Positions 33,701 to 44,087 of a stretch of DNA of 64,000 bases are shown piece after piece. Each line of letters starts with the position of its first letter. The first letter of the stretch is position 1. The notes below the pieces were generated by a model, which saw only the letters and a list, made by a program, of their open reading frames with translations, searched no databases and was not told where the DNA came from. This DNA comes from Sporothrix humicola. Its lineage: Eukaryota > Ascomycota > Sordariomycetes > Ophiostomatales > Ophiostomataceae. The stretch covers positions 124,001 to 188,000 of the forward strand of contig WNYE01000037.1 in NCBI GenBank assembly GCA_021396245.1, read 5' to 3'. A program made the translations under genes and the position numbers.

Positions 33701-36700
33701 AGGAAAAAAGGAAGGAAAGCATCCTCTCTCAGCCAATAAAAGGAGACCAAGGAAGAGCCCTCGTAACTCTCCTGCCCACTTCCTCTCCTGCCGCTCCTTC
33801 CTCGTCAATGAAGAACCAGCGAGGCAGATGCCTCGAGAGTCCAAAGTAGAAAGCCGCGACAGCGCGCGGTTCCCACAACAACTTGCGCACCTGCTCTTGC
33901 TGCTGCCCCGATTTGGAGCAGGAAGCAGAGGATGGTCCAAATCAGCAGGAACCTGCTGCCCGGTCGAGCCAGTATATAACAGTGCCCCCCTCCTCACCTG
34001 TAGAGAAAAATTTTTTCTCCTCTCTTTCTCTTTTCCTCTTCGTGAACAACCGACGCGTGGAAAAAGAAGCACGGCAGAAAAGAGTTGGTCGTATCCGGCT
34101 GGTCTTGTACCAGACCTCATGGATAATGACTCATGAAGCTTCATCCTCGATAGCGTCACTACCATGCTCTGGCATGGTGGTGTCTTGCTGCCGGGGAGAA
34201 GGCCTACCATGTCCAGGCATGGTAGTTCTGCCAGATTAAATAGGGAGACTGAAATTGGACTTCATGAAGATGCAATCCGAAGCCATGGTTGTGTCAATGG
34301 ATCTTTCAGACATTTCAACGTAAACGTCGTAGTCTTTCACCCCAGAGTTAAACAGATTCTCATAGAGACCCCGTCCCGTATCGTGAATGTATGATCAGTG
34401 ACCAGTCTGTGCCGTAGGATGCTGAGTCCCAAGACCCTTCCTTGGACAAGCATATCAGATTCAGTGGATGCAACCCGACCTGGCGATCAAGGCTGTGGCC
34501 AAAGAATCTTTCCCGACATTGCGACACAAAGGCCGCTGTCGGTTTCGGCCCCCCAGTTCCGACGGTACTCCCACCCAGGCAAGCTGCAAGCTGGGAGGAT
34601 GTTTGAGAATGAGAGCTAGCCCTCCTCCTCGCGATGGCCGCGCCCTCCAAAATGAATGGCGTGACGCAGCCGTGATGTGACAAAACGTGAGTGAACAATA
34701 CAAGTGGAAAGTCCCTCCCCGATAGCGATATGAAAGAAGGAAGAGAGTAGGAGGGTGGAACAGCAAAATGGTGAGCAGTCCAAGCCTATTTATAGCTGCG
34801 AGGGAAATTTGTGCGCGGTCTACGGTCCAAGGCTCTCGAGGTAAAAAGATTATTCAAGCAATAGTGCCCTTAGTGGCGATGATCGTGTCAGCAGGTTGAC
34901 CCCGATGCGCTGATTACTGTTTACCGCACACCAGCGCCATCATATACCTCGAGATGTATCCAGCTAGGGCTGCAAGAATGCCGCGGGCGCCTTGAAGAAA
35001 ATAAACGGGTCTGTCCTTAGCCACGGAAACGCCCGCCGGTGTCTCTCGGTATCCTAGAGCGTGCTCATGAGGGTGTCTTCAACTATGTTTGTGTGTGTTC
35101 TGGCATAGAGAACACAGGTATGTCGGGTCCCTGGGTACATCGCGAAACCTGACGATGATGGCGCCGCGTGTTCTTAGTCAAGCATCGAGCTACTAGCAGG
35201 CTGTGACTCTTCTTCTACATAACCCTTAAGCTTCACACTTTCTCCCTTAGGGCATAAGTTAATAATTAAACCCTTCCTCATTATCCTCGTCAAGTCACAT
35301 GCCGATATTCATTTGTGGTGGCTTAGGGCTGCTCTTTCCACTTTCTCCAGTGCAAAACATTTCCATCACCTACATTTCGCGCCTGCCTATTTGGTGAGTT
35401 TTCTGACTGTTACCTTTTGGCCTTTTGGCATTTGCATTCAAAATCCATCAGGTTTTTTTTTTTTTTTTTGAACTGTCCTTCTGTACTCTACAAAAGGAGA
35501 TATATGACAAAGGCGTCAAAAGTAAACATAGAGAATTGGGGGTGGCATTGTTGTGTGAGCAATGATTGGCCCACTTCACTTCATCTCTATTATTTTCTGT
35601 TATTCGTCTATTTTTGGCAGTACCCTGTTCCACCTGTCTTGGTTTGCGCCTGCCGTCTGGTCTGTGACGCCAAATTTGTTCCTGCCTTCCAAAGGCCATT
35701 CGGTCTTTCCTTGCTGAGACAAAGAGCCCTGGTCTGTAACTTTTCATTTTTGCATAACCCTGACGTGCATTGTGCCTTCCTTGCCCTGGTCGCTATCCCT
35801 GCTCAAGATTGCATGTGCCCTGACGTAACGACTGGCCTGTGAGCTGGGAAGGAAACCACGCTAATCATGCAGTGGCTGAAGATGCACTTTTGCGCACCCA
35901 AGACAGTCTGATCTTCTTTGCAGCTGGTAATCGGCGGCTGTTGGAGAAACAAGCCCAGGAACAGTGCTTGTTTTTTCCAAGTGCGAAAAGCGCAATGTTT
36001 CAATTACACTGTCGGCACTATCCTTAAGCGCTATCCGTACAGCCTCGCCAGCGGCTTTGTCCGGGGTCGCTCAGTTTGTTGGGAGCAAGCCATCATAAGA
36101 GGCCGTACTTTGCAGCCTCGGCAGAAGTTTCTGACAAAGCAGAAAAGCATCACAGCATCTTCAGATTGGTTAAACCCAGATCCTATGATAGCTGCGGATG
36201 CAAGCAGAGTTCTACAGTTGCGAGGCTCATCAAAGTTCACTGTTAAGCACAGTCACGTGACTTTATCAGATATAGACTCGTCACATGTACCTATATGTAC
36301 CGTACTAGTAGATTACTTACTGAAACCGGCCTAGAGTACATTCAGATACACATGCACTCACATGCCGCGCCAGCTACGTTGCCCCCGGCCGCTAACGCAC
36401 TTGCCTCCCAGCCTTCTGTCACTGCCTTGCGCACCGCTGCCAGGGTGTTCTGGAGATTGGGCAGACCCCACGTAACCAGCTAGCCCGCGTCCTCCGCCCT
36501 GCGCCTCCAATCTTTTTGCCATCTGCCCTCTTTTCCACCTCCGCCCTTGCTTCTGCCACTCCGTGCCTTTTCTGACTCCCAACGTTGGCAACCCAACACA
36601 ACACACAAACACCCAGAACACGTTGCCTGCGCCTGCATGCTGTAATATCTCCCGCCGCCCAATCCAATCGCAGCGCCCGATACGAATCTGTCGTGATAGG

Positions 36701-37162
36701 TGCCACCTGCTGCCCATCCGCGATCCTCTCAGCGTCCCTCTTTTCCCGACTTTTTCATCACGACTTCGTCAGGCGTTTTGCACTCTCGCGATATCGACTC
36801 GACCACCCTTCTGCGCTCCCTTCTGGCATCCGGCCATTGCCGCGACACCTTGTCTCACGCCTCTTGCACGTTCCTCGTTCCCCCCCGATTGCAATCCGCG
36901 GCAAGCTCTGCTCTTGTCTCACGGCTGCCGACAAAGGGCTCGCGCTTTCCCCCGCCCAAAAGGCCATCGTTGGGCCGAAGTGGTGTTCCTCCTCCATTGG
37001 ATTCCCTCACCTTCTCCGAGTCTGCTCTCCTTCTGGACTGCATTCTCTCTCCTTGGCCAGCCAGGCGATCCGACGCCTGTCCACGGCCCGCCGCTTTTCT
37101 TCTCACAACCTCTTTCCCCCTCTTCCAAAGCAGCTTGGATATGCTGTTGATAGCTCGTCATC
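30751..37162. other. Gene-poor gap of 6.4 kb, DUF4112 gene to DCP2
   Basis: No protein gene is supported; the longest frames (31333-31773 minus, 33638-34210 minus, 36563-37150 plus) show no recognisable motif. Contents: an AT-rich stretch at about 32020-32250, an A-rich run near 33540, two related hairpins at 34157-34225, a T17 run (35453-35469), and from about 36480 a pyrimidine-rich segment that should be the DCP2 leader. No tRNA or 5S rRNA signature seen. Confidence 0.55.
34157..34225. repeat. Two related hairpins with CATGGTAG arms
   Basis: Hairpin 1 has arms 34157-34167 and 34172-34182, 11 bp with one G-T pair and a 4-nt loop. Hairpin 2 has perfect 8-bp arms CTACCATG/CATGGTAG at 34204-34211 and 34218-34225 with a 6-nt loop. 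The arms of the two hairpins share TACCATG. Confidence 0.8.
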
Positions 37163-40100
37163 ATGACTTCACAACAAACAATGACACTGGACGATTGTAC
37201 GCCCATCCCCCCAGACATTCCATACATGCTCGTACCCATAACCCATACTAACTCCTCCAGGGCTGGACGATCTCTGCGTCCGCTTTATCATCAACCTTCC
37301 GCAAGCCGACTTGGCGTCCATGGAACGAATCTGCTTCCAGGTCGAAGAAGCACACTGGTTCTACGATGACTTCATCCGCCCGATCAACCGCTCCCTCCCG
37401 CCCATGACCCTGCGCACCTTTTGTCTCGCCATCTTCAAGCGGTGTCCGCTGCTCGCTTCATTCGCCATCGAAGACCATGTCCACGCGTTTGAACAGTTCC
37501 TTAAGTACAAGACGAGCATCCCCGTCCGCGGCGCCATCCTGCTCAACGAAGCCATGGACATGGCCCTGCTCGTGCGCGGCTGGAAAAAGGGTGCCAACTG
37601 GAGTTTCCCCAAGGGCAAGATCAACATGGACGAAGACGACTTGGACTGTGCCATTCGCGAGGTCGACGAAGAAACCGGTTTCGATATCCGCGCAGCCGGC
37701 CTCGTCCCACCGCCCGAGAGCGTCAAGTACATCGAAACGAACTTTAGGGACCAGCAGATACGATTGTACGTTTTCCGCAACGTGCCCCTCGACACGCGCT
37801 TCGAAGCCAAGACGCGCAAAGAGATTGGCGGCATCCAGTGGTACAAGATCTCGGAGCTGCCGAGCTACGGCAAGAAGAACAACGCAGCCAACGGCCACGA
37901 AACCGAAGACCCCGTGCCACCCACGTCCAACAAGTTCTACATGGTAGCCCAGTTCATCGGCCCACTCCGAAAGTGGATTGCGTCACAGCGCCGAAAGGAC
38001 GCCGCCCGCGCCGGCAACAGCCATCTCACGCCGCAGACGGCCCATATCGAGGACACGTACACGGAGGACGAGGGCAACGCACTGCCCGAGCCGGTCATGC
38101 AGATGCAGGGTATCACGGATCCGAACCAGATTCTCGAAAAGGCAAACCGGGAACTGCGGCAGATGCTTAGGATGCCGCCATTACAGTCCGAACAAGCACC
38201 GCCTGTCCAGCCGCCGCAGGTGCAAGACGCCTATGCCGACCAAAACCAGAACAGAGCCAACGCGCTACTGGCTGTTCTGCAACAGGGAGGCACTACCACG
38301 GCTCCTCCCCCACCAGCACCGGCCGCTAACCCGGGCATGTCCCTCAACCACCTCCTCAGCCAACTGTCCCAGCCACAACAGCAGCAACCTCCGCCGCAAC
38401 AACAACAGTACGAACCTCAGCAGCCACCATACCAGCAGCAACAACATCAGCACCAGCACCAGCAACCGCCACCGCCTCATCACCAGATGCCACAACCCGG
38501 CCCGCCGATGCAAGGACAGCCCCCGCAAGGATACCCTCAGTACGGCGCTCCTCCTCAGAACCCGCAACAGCAGCAGCAGCAACAATACTCCCGCCAGCAT
38601 CTCGCGCAGCAAAACCAGCACCTGCAGCAACGCTTCCAGCTGCACCAGCAGGCTCCACAAAACTCGTACCAGCAACACCATCTGCAGGGACAACAGGCCA
38701 ACCCCTTCGCCCCAAACTCCCAGGGTCCACCCCCTCCGTACACGACAAACAGCGGCAACCAACAGGGCCAGGGCCAGGGACAAGGCCAGGCGCAGGCTTT
38801 CGCTCAGGCACAAGCCGCTGCCGCCGCGTTCCGGTCCCAGCAAAACCCGCCTCCACAGATCCCTCTTCTCCACCCTCAACCGCTCCCGCCCGTTGTCCAA
38901 AAGGCACTGTTTGCCAGAGAGATGCTCGTGTCACCAGACGTGTCCGGCCATCAAGGCAACACGATGCTCCCACCACCTCCTCCTCCACAACAGCAGCAGC
39001 AGCAGCAGCCGTACCGCCAGGTTCCTCTGAGCAACCATGCTGCGAACCTGCTGAGTGCCTTCAAGAAGGACAACGCAGCTGCTAGTGGTGCTCCTCAGCC
39101 CACTGCTGGTGGTCCTGGCTGGCAGCAGCAGCAGCCTCAGCAGCAGCAGCAGCAGCCCCGTCACGCATCGCATGCCGTCCCTCAACAGACGGCCCAGCAA
39201 CCTCAACAGCCGTATGCGACACTCCCTCACAATCACCAGCTCCATGGCTCTCGGCCTCAGCCGCCGCCTCAAGCACAGCAGCCCACATCGCAGCATCAAT
39301 ACGGCTCGCCTCAAACTGGAGCCGCCCCAGCGCTGCACCCCGGCCAGGCTGCGCCTAACCCGACCAACAATGGTAGCAACGACCAGTTCAACCAATACAT
39401 GCCACGTCCCGCGCCGTTGAACAATGCTCCCCAGGACCAGCCGCCTGTCCGCATCCAGCACTCTGAGCAGCACCGGTCGTCTCTGCTCGGCATGTTCACG
39501 AAGCAGACGGTGCAACAGCCATCTCAGGCCGCACAGCCTCCCCACGCCCCATCGTCGGGCTCTCCTGCAGGCGCACCTGTCTCACCTCAACATGGCTCTC
39601 ACCCACAAGGTGTCACGACCCAGCGGACAGTGTACTCGGCAACGACAGTCTCCACGACTCAGGCTCAGCAGCCTAACCCAGTCCATGGCCAGGGCCAGGC
39701 CATTGAGGCGGCTGCGCGTGCCAACGGCGGTCCGATCGAGATGAATGCCGACCTCAACCTGCCTTTCGGTGCTTTGTCGCTCCTCACCCGTCCCAAGCAA
39801 CAGAGCGGCAGCCCTGCTCAGAACAACGGTGCACATGTCGACCGCTCGCAGCAGCACCCGTCGACGTTTGCATCGCCCATTACCGAACTGCCCGCCGAAA
39901 CGACGCGCCTCCGCAAGCAGCCCAGCATCCCCCGCCAGGTGAGCCAGCCGTACTCGACGTCGCCTAGCGAGAGACGTCCCTCGACGCGCGGTTCGCAGCC
40001 GCCATACAACAGCAACCCAGCTGCTGCCGCTGTTGCTGCTGCCGCAGCTGCTACAGGCATTCCTGCCGTGACGGCTACCCTGCCGCAAGTCGTTCGTCGC

Positions 40101-40577
40101 CCTAGCTATGCGTCCTCATCGTCGACTGCACCCGTGGACCATTCTCAGCACGCACACCCGCACAATCCTCCACCTCCCGCACACGCCTACCAGTCTGCTG
40201 CTCCGCCTGGCGGTGCCAATATCCCGGCCAACCCTGAGCACCAAAAGAAGCTCCTGTCGCTGTTCAGCAAGCAGCCCCAGGCGACAGCAGTGTCGTCACA
40301 GGCTCCTCCTGTCCAGGCACAGGCACCGCCGGCCATGTCGGCCGCCTCGGTTGCAGGTATTGCCGGCACGGGTCTGCACCCCATGAGCGGCATGCACGCC
40401 CCTCATCAGCAGCACCTCCCACCGCACGGCCAGCAGTTTGGACCGTTCGAGGCCGCCGATTCAGGTCCCACCACCGATGGCGGCGCCTCTAGACGCGGCA
40501 GCAGCCAGACACCCATCTCGCCGGCCAACCGCAACTTTTTGCTGGGCTACCTGGCATCCGTATCAGGTCAGCAGTAG
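37163..40577 (+). CDS. DCP2: mRNA-decapping enzyme subunit Dcp2
   Basis: Exons 37163-37196 and 37261-40577 (64-bp intron, join GAT-T|GG) give 1116 residues. The N-terminal regulatory domain opens with LDDLCVRFIINLPQADLASM and holds the Dcp1-binding helices. A Nudix domain covers about 96-245; its box GKINMDEDDLDCAIREVDEETGF contains the REVDEE metal ligands in full. Box B follows (RKWIASQRRK). The remaining 850 residues are a Gln/Pro-rich disordered tail with a series of leucine motifs (LLAVL, LLSQL, LLSAF, LLGMF, LLSLF, LLGYL) resembling the helical leucine-rich motifs that bind Edc3 and Pat1. Dcp2 removes the m7G cap and commits mRNA to 5'-3' decay in P-bodies. The tail is a strong phase-separation candidate. 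The start is supported by the conserved sequence immediately after the splice. Confidence 0.96.
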
Positions 40578-41206
40578 TATTCGGACACTGATGCGAAGGT
40601 CAAGCCGAAAGCTAAAGTGGCCAACTTCAAACAACTCTTAAGGTTCTAGGGAGGATATCGTTCTCGGGCGGGCGCTGTGTTGTTTTCTGTTCTCCGTTTC
40701 TCCGCCATCTTGTTTATTAGTTCTCTTTTTTGCCTGCGCTGCATTTATTTTTCATATTGTATTCTTGGTGCCTTTTTCGTCCATAGCCTCGCCTCAACTC
40801 TCATTCTGGTCTTTTCGTGTCTTTTTTGTCGTCTTGCTTTTGTTATTGAGATATTCTGCGTGCCGTACTTTCTGTTCTGTCCTGCTTTGGTTTTGTCCAG
40901 CTTGATACTCCCTTTGCGTGTGTAGCGTTTGTCAGTGCTCTTCATTTTTTTTCAGTGATTTCTTTGCAGCCTTTTGATGTCAAAAGAGAAAGAGAAGAGT
41001 CGGCAAGACAAAAACTACCATGTTTAAAAGACAACTAATAATACTGCTTTCCGCGCACTCTGACACATTCTGTCTTTATTGCCACAGTGATTTTGAGTAA
41101 TGGGTATCATTAAATAGCAAAATATGCAAGTAATCTATCGTCTATGCGCCGCCCATATGCTGTTCGTGCACCTTTTTTGTCCTTTTTTTACCATCACATC
41201 TCCCCC
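40578..41206. other. Convergent 3' region between DCP2 and KTI12
   Basis: 629 bp, T-rich on the plus strand from 40670 to 40980. No gene or RNA motif seen. Confidence 0.55.
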
Positions 41207-42268
41207 TCAACCCTCCTTCTCAAAGGCATCGTTTAGGTAGCCCACAAAACTCTCTCTGACCCGGACACCTGTCACCTGTCCGCCAGCACCCTCCAGACCA
41301 ATGCCGCCCCGGTTCAGGCCCATGTACGCCCGCCGTAGTCGTTGCAGTTGGGGCAATCCCACCACCTTGCCTGGCAGTTCGACCACAAGTTCGCTGCCCC
41401 CGTTGTTTGGGATCTTGACCTCTCCATCGCTGTTTCCCGGCTCTTTCTGTGCCTCTAGAATCCGCTTCACCACATCCTGCGTCTCTCTGTCCAAGATGTA
41501 CAAAAAGTCGCCGCCGCCGTCGTTGCCCCGCTGCACCGTCACCTTGTTGGGCTGCACCTCTTTCCGGCCCGCCCCCGCCACCGCGTCCCACAGCTTGTCA
41601 AACACAGCGCGCGTCTCCGCGGGGGTGTCGTCCCATGTCAGCGCGAACAGCGGGCTGTCCCAGCGCGTCATCGGGTTGGGCTCCTCGTAGCGGAACACCA
41701 GATTGTCCCAGTTGGGGACAGAATAGGGCTCGCCGAGGTTGTCGCCCGCCCCCGCGGCCAGTCTCTCCTCATTGTTCTGCCTCGCCCGGTCGACACTGCA
41801 CCCAATCTGCAGGACCGCGCTCGTCGTCGACACGTTCTTGGCCTCGCACGCCAGCTGGTAGCGCCAGCCCTTGATGTAGTTGAGGCCGTCCAGCACGACA
41901 ATGTCGCGCGGCGAGAGCACGCGCTTGACGGCGCCATAAATGGACGCCCGCGCGTCTTTCTCGGAGGCATTGGCCGAGCGCGTGTGGGCGGGGAGGGTGG
42001 ACAGATCGTAGACGGCGCGGGAAATGGACAGGGCGTCGTCGGAGACAAGGTGCAGGCGGTATTTAGGGGTGGGTGTTGTCGTGCCCTCTGCCACCTTTGC
42101 GGCTTCCGCCTCGATCCGTTCGGCAAGGTAGTCGTAGAGCTGTTTGGCGCGCGTCGACTTGCCGGACGTCGGCAGGCCGGAGAGGATGATGAGCTGGCGG
42201 GGTAGTTAGTAGGCGGGGAGCGCTGGTGGGATCAGAATCGCATTGCTGTAGTCTAAACTTACCGGCAT
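41207..42268 (-). CDS. KTI12: Elongator-associated protein Kti12
   Basis: A six-nucleotide first coding exon (42263-42268, Met-Pro) is joined to 41207-42193 over a 69-bp intron, giving 330 residues. The join yields MPLIILSGLPTSGKSTRAKQ, in which GLPTSGKST is the P-loop. Further family marks are VVLDGLNYIKGWRYQLACEA (Walker B region), PYSVPNWDNLVFRYEEPNPM and TRWDSPLF. Kti12 is an ATPase related to the tRNA kinase PSTK. It binds tRNA and supports Elongator, which makes the wobble-uridine side chain. A second ATG inside exon 2 exists at about 42094 but would delete the P-loop, so the spliced start is preferred. The C-terminal part is variable. Convergent with DCP2. Confidence 0.92.
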
Positions 42269-43142
42269 ATCTAAATTGTGCTCTGTGCTGGCTTCTGAGG
42301 TATTATGGCCGTCCTGAAAGCGTCGAAAAAGTTTGCGATGAAGTGACGTTGAAAAGAAGCTATTCGCAACGTCTAAATTCCCCCACTAAGGAAGGTGGCA
42401 AGCGCATGGAAAGAACGAGGGCCGGTTAATTTTTGTGGGTCCATCATCCAAACACCTAAACGTGTAAGCCAAACGAGCCACATGTTTGACAAGTCTTTGC
42501 TCAATGAATGTAGAGCAAAGTACGGAAACAGAACAATTAATATTGTGCAATGTTTCTGATGAAAATTGAAAGTAAAGAATTATTAGCCTGTGAAGATTTT
42601 AGGTAAAAATAGATTCATTGGGAATAATTTGCATGTCTATAGAAAGGGCAGATAATCAAAAGAAAAGTCGCTTGGCACCGCCATATGCTGAACAAAAGAA
42701 ACAAAACAGAAAGAACACAAAAGAAATAAAATATTACTGCGCCGAGCGCAACTTCAACTCCTCATCCACTCCTTCAATATCTCTCCACCGAAACATATGT
42801 GTATTGCCCGCGATCCGAGTTCCGCCGTGAATGTCTGTGAGAACGGTCTTGGGAACGGGTCTGAGAATGGTGGCCGGAACTGCTACGCCGGTGCCCATGC
42901 CCTTGACTGCTTCCACGACCTCGTCTGTCTCTATTTCCTGTCAGTCGGTCGTCCGACTGCGCCCCGGAACTCCTTCTTGAGTGACTGTGGTGCTGCTGCT
43001 GCTGCTGCTGTCTGTACTGGTATTGATTGTGATTCCCGCTCCTATTATTGGTGTAATAATTGTAGTTGCTGTCATTGTACGCCGCGCCGCCGCCGCTGCC
43101 GCCTCTCGAGCTCGAGTTGAAGTTCTCGGGGCCTGCAGACCG
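42269..43142. other. Intergenic between KTI12 and DUF7702 gene, with TGC repeat
   Basis: 874 bp. A (TGC)6TG run lies at 42991-43010 in the 3' flank of the DUF7702 gene. The section 42440-42740 is AT-rich. The frames here are short and give no family motif. Confidence 0.55.
42991..43010. repeat. (TGC)n trinucleotide run
   Basis: Six TGC units plus TG, just past the DUF7702 stop codon on the opposite strand. Short, and probably in the 3' untranslated region. Confidence 0.9.
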
Positions 43143-44087
43143 TCAAACCGTAGTCGAAGCGGACTCGGTCTTGTAGTACTGGCTGTTGTTCTGCTGCGGC
43201 AGCTGCTGCGTGCCCTCGTACTGAGGGGGGTAGGCGCCCAGGGGCTGGCCGTTGGCGTCGATGCGGGGGGTGGCGCGGTTCGGGTTGAAGAAGGAACTGC
43301 GCTCTTTGCGCGGGACGTAGGGAAGCGTCATGCCGACGACCTCGTAGATGAGCACGCAGATGATCTCCATAATTGTGCACATGCCCAGGACAATGTAGCC
43401 GGCCTTGTTGGTGTTTGTGAACTGGCGGAAGTTGGGGTTGGACGAGTCAAAGACGGACAGGATCGAGTACAGGAGGCGGACAAAGACAAAAGGCAGCGTG
43501 ATGAGGACGGCCACGAGCAGGCGCTTCTCGCCGTCGACAATGGCCGACATACACGTGGCAATGACCACGGCCGAAATCAGCACAAGCACATAGCCAATGA
43601 TCATGAGGATGACGCCGGCCTTGGACGTGTCCGCAACGCTGTACGAGACGGGCTCGCCGTTGGACAGCTCGTCGCCGACCTGGGAGCTCATGCTGGTGCC
43701 GCCGACAATAGACAGGATCAGGCCGACCACAACGACGAGCTGCATGATTCTCAAAATGCGGGCATTGGGAATACCGGGCCGGCGCGTCTCGGGCATGGAT
43801 GTGTAGACGCGAGTGACGAGGCCGAGCAGAATCAGAATCAGCGGCGACAGGCCAATGTTTTGCAGGACCTCGGCGCCGGTAATCAGGTTGATGTTGTCGG
43901 GGCTGTTAATGGTGCCGAGCTCCAAGCCGGCGCCGATGATGCGCATCAGCGACAGGATGACGAGGTAGATCCAGCCTGCACTGCGCTTGAGGCCATGGCG
44001 GTAGGAGAGGAGCAGGGAAATGACCAGAGCCGGAACGAAGAACACCAATTGTATGATGGAGATGATGTTGTAGATTGAGAGAGGCAT
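43143..44087 (-). CDS. Fungal multi-pass membrane protein, DUF7702 type
   Basis: A single exon of 314 residues starts MPLSIYNIISIIQLVFFVPA. Seven hydrophobic segments can be counted: about 8-28, 38-58, 78-98, 110-132, 153-175, 185-208 and 226-250. The cytosol-length C-terminal tail (from about 255) is polar, with Pro/Gln and a motif NPNRATPRIDANGQPLG. Conserved pieces include RIIGAGLEL, INLITGAEVLQNIGLSPL and EKRLLVAVLITLPFVFVRLLYS, which I associate with the fungal DUF7702 family (integral membrane, seven helices, no known function). The family name is from memory and should be checked. The seven-helix layout recalls receptors such as PTH11, but the characteristic motif and cysteines of that family are absent. 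Nothing in the neighbourhood suggests a pathway. Confidence 0.8.
   Translation of the reverse strand: MPLSIYNIISIIQLVFFVPALVISLLLSYRHGLKRSAGWIYLVILSLMRIIGAGLELGTINSPDNINLITGAEVLQNIGLSPLILILLGLVTRVYTSMPETRRPGIPNARILRIMQLVVVVGLILSIVGGTSMSSQVGDELSNGEPVSYSVADTSKAGVILMIIGYVLVLISAVVIATCMSAIVDGEKRLLVAVLITLPFVFVRLLYSILSVFDSSNPNFRQFTNTNKAGYIVLGMCTIMEIICVLIYEVVGMTLPYVPRKERSSFFNPNRATPRIDANGQPLGAYPPQYEGTQQLPQQNNSQYYKTESASTTV

Noticed and set aside
36563..37150. 195-residue frame before DCP2 as a protein gene
   Set aside because: Pyrimidine-rich DNA gives open frames in all phases; treated as leader sequence and possible uORF.
37978..39030. 350-residue plus frame within DCP2
   Set aside because: Second frame of the Gln-rich DCP2 tail; composition only (Ser, Asn, Arg, His).
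42981..44078. 365-residue plus-strand frame over the DUF7702 gene
   Set aside because: It is the antisense shadow of a membrane protein: Asp/His/Asn/Gln-rich, no known motif.
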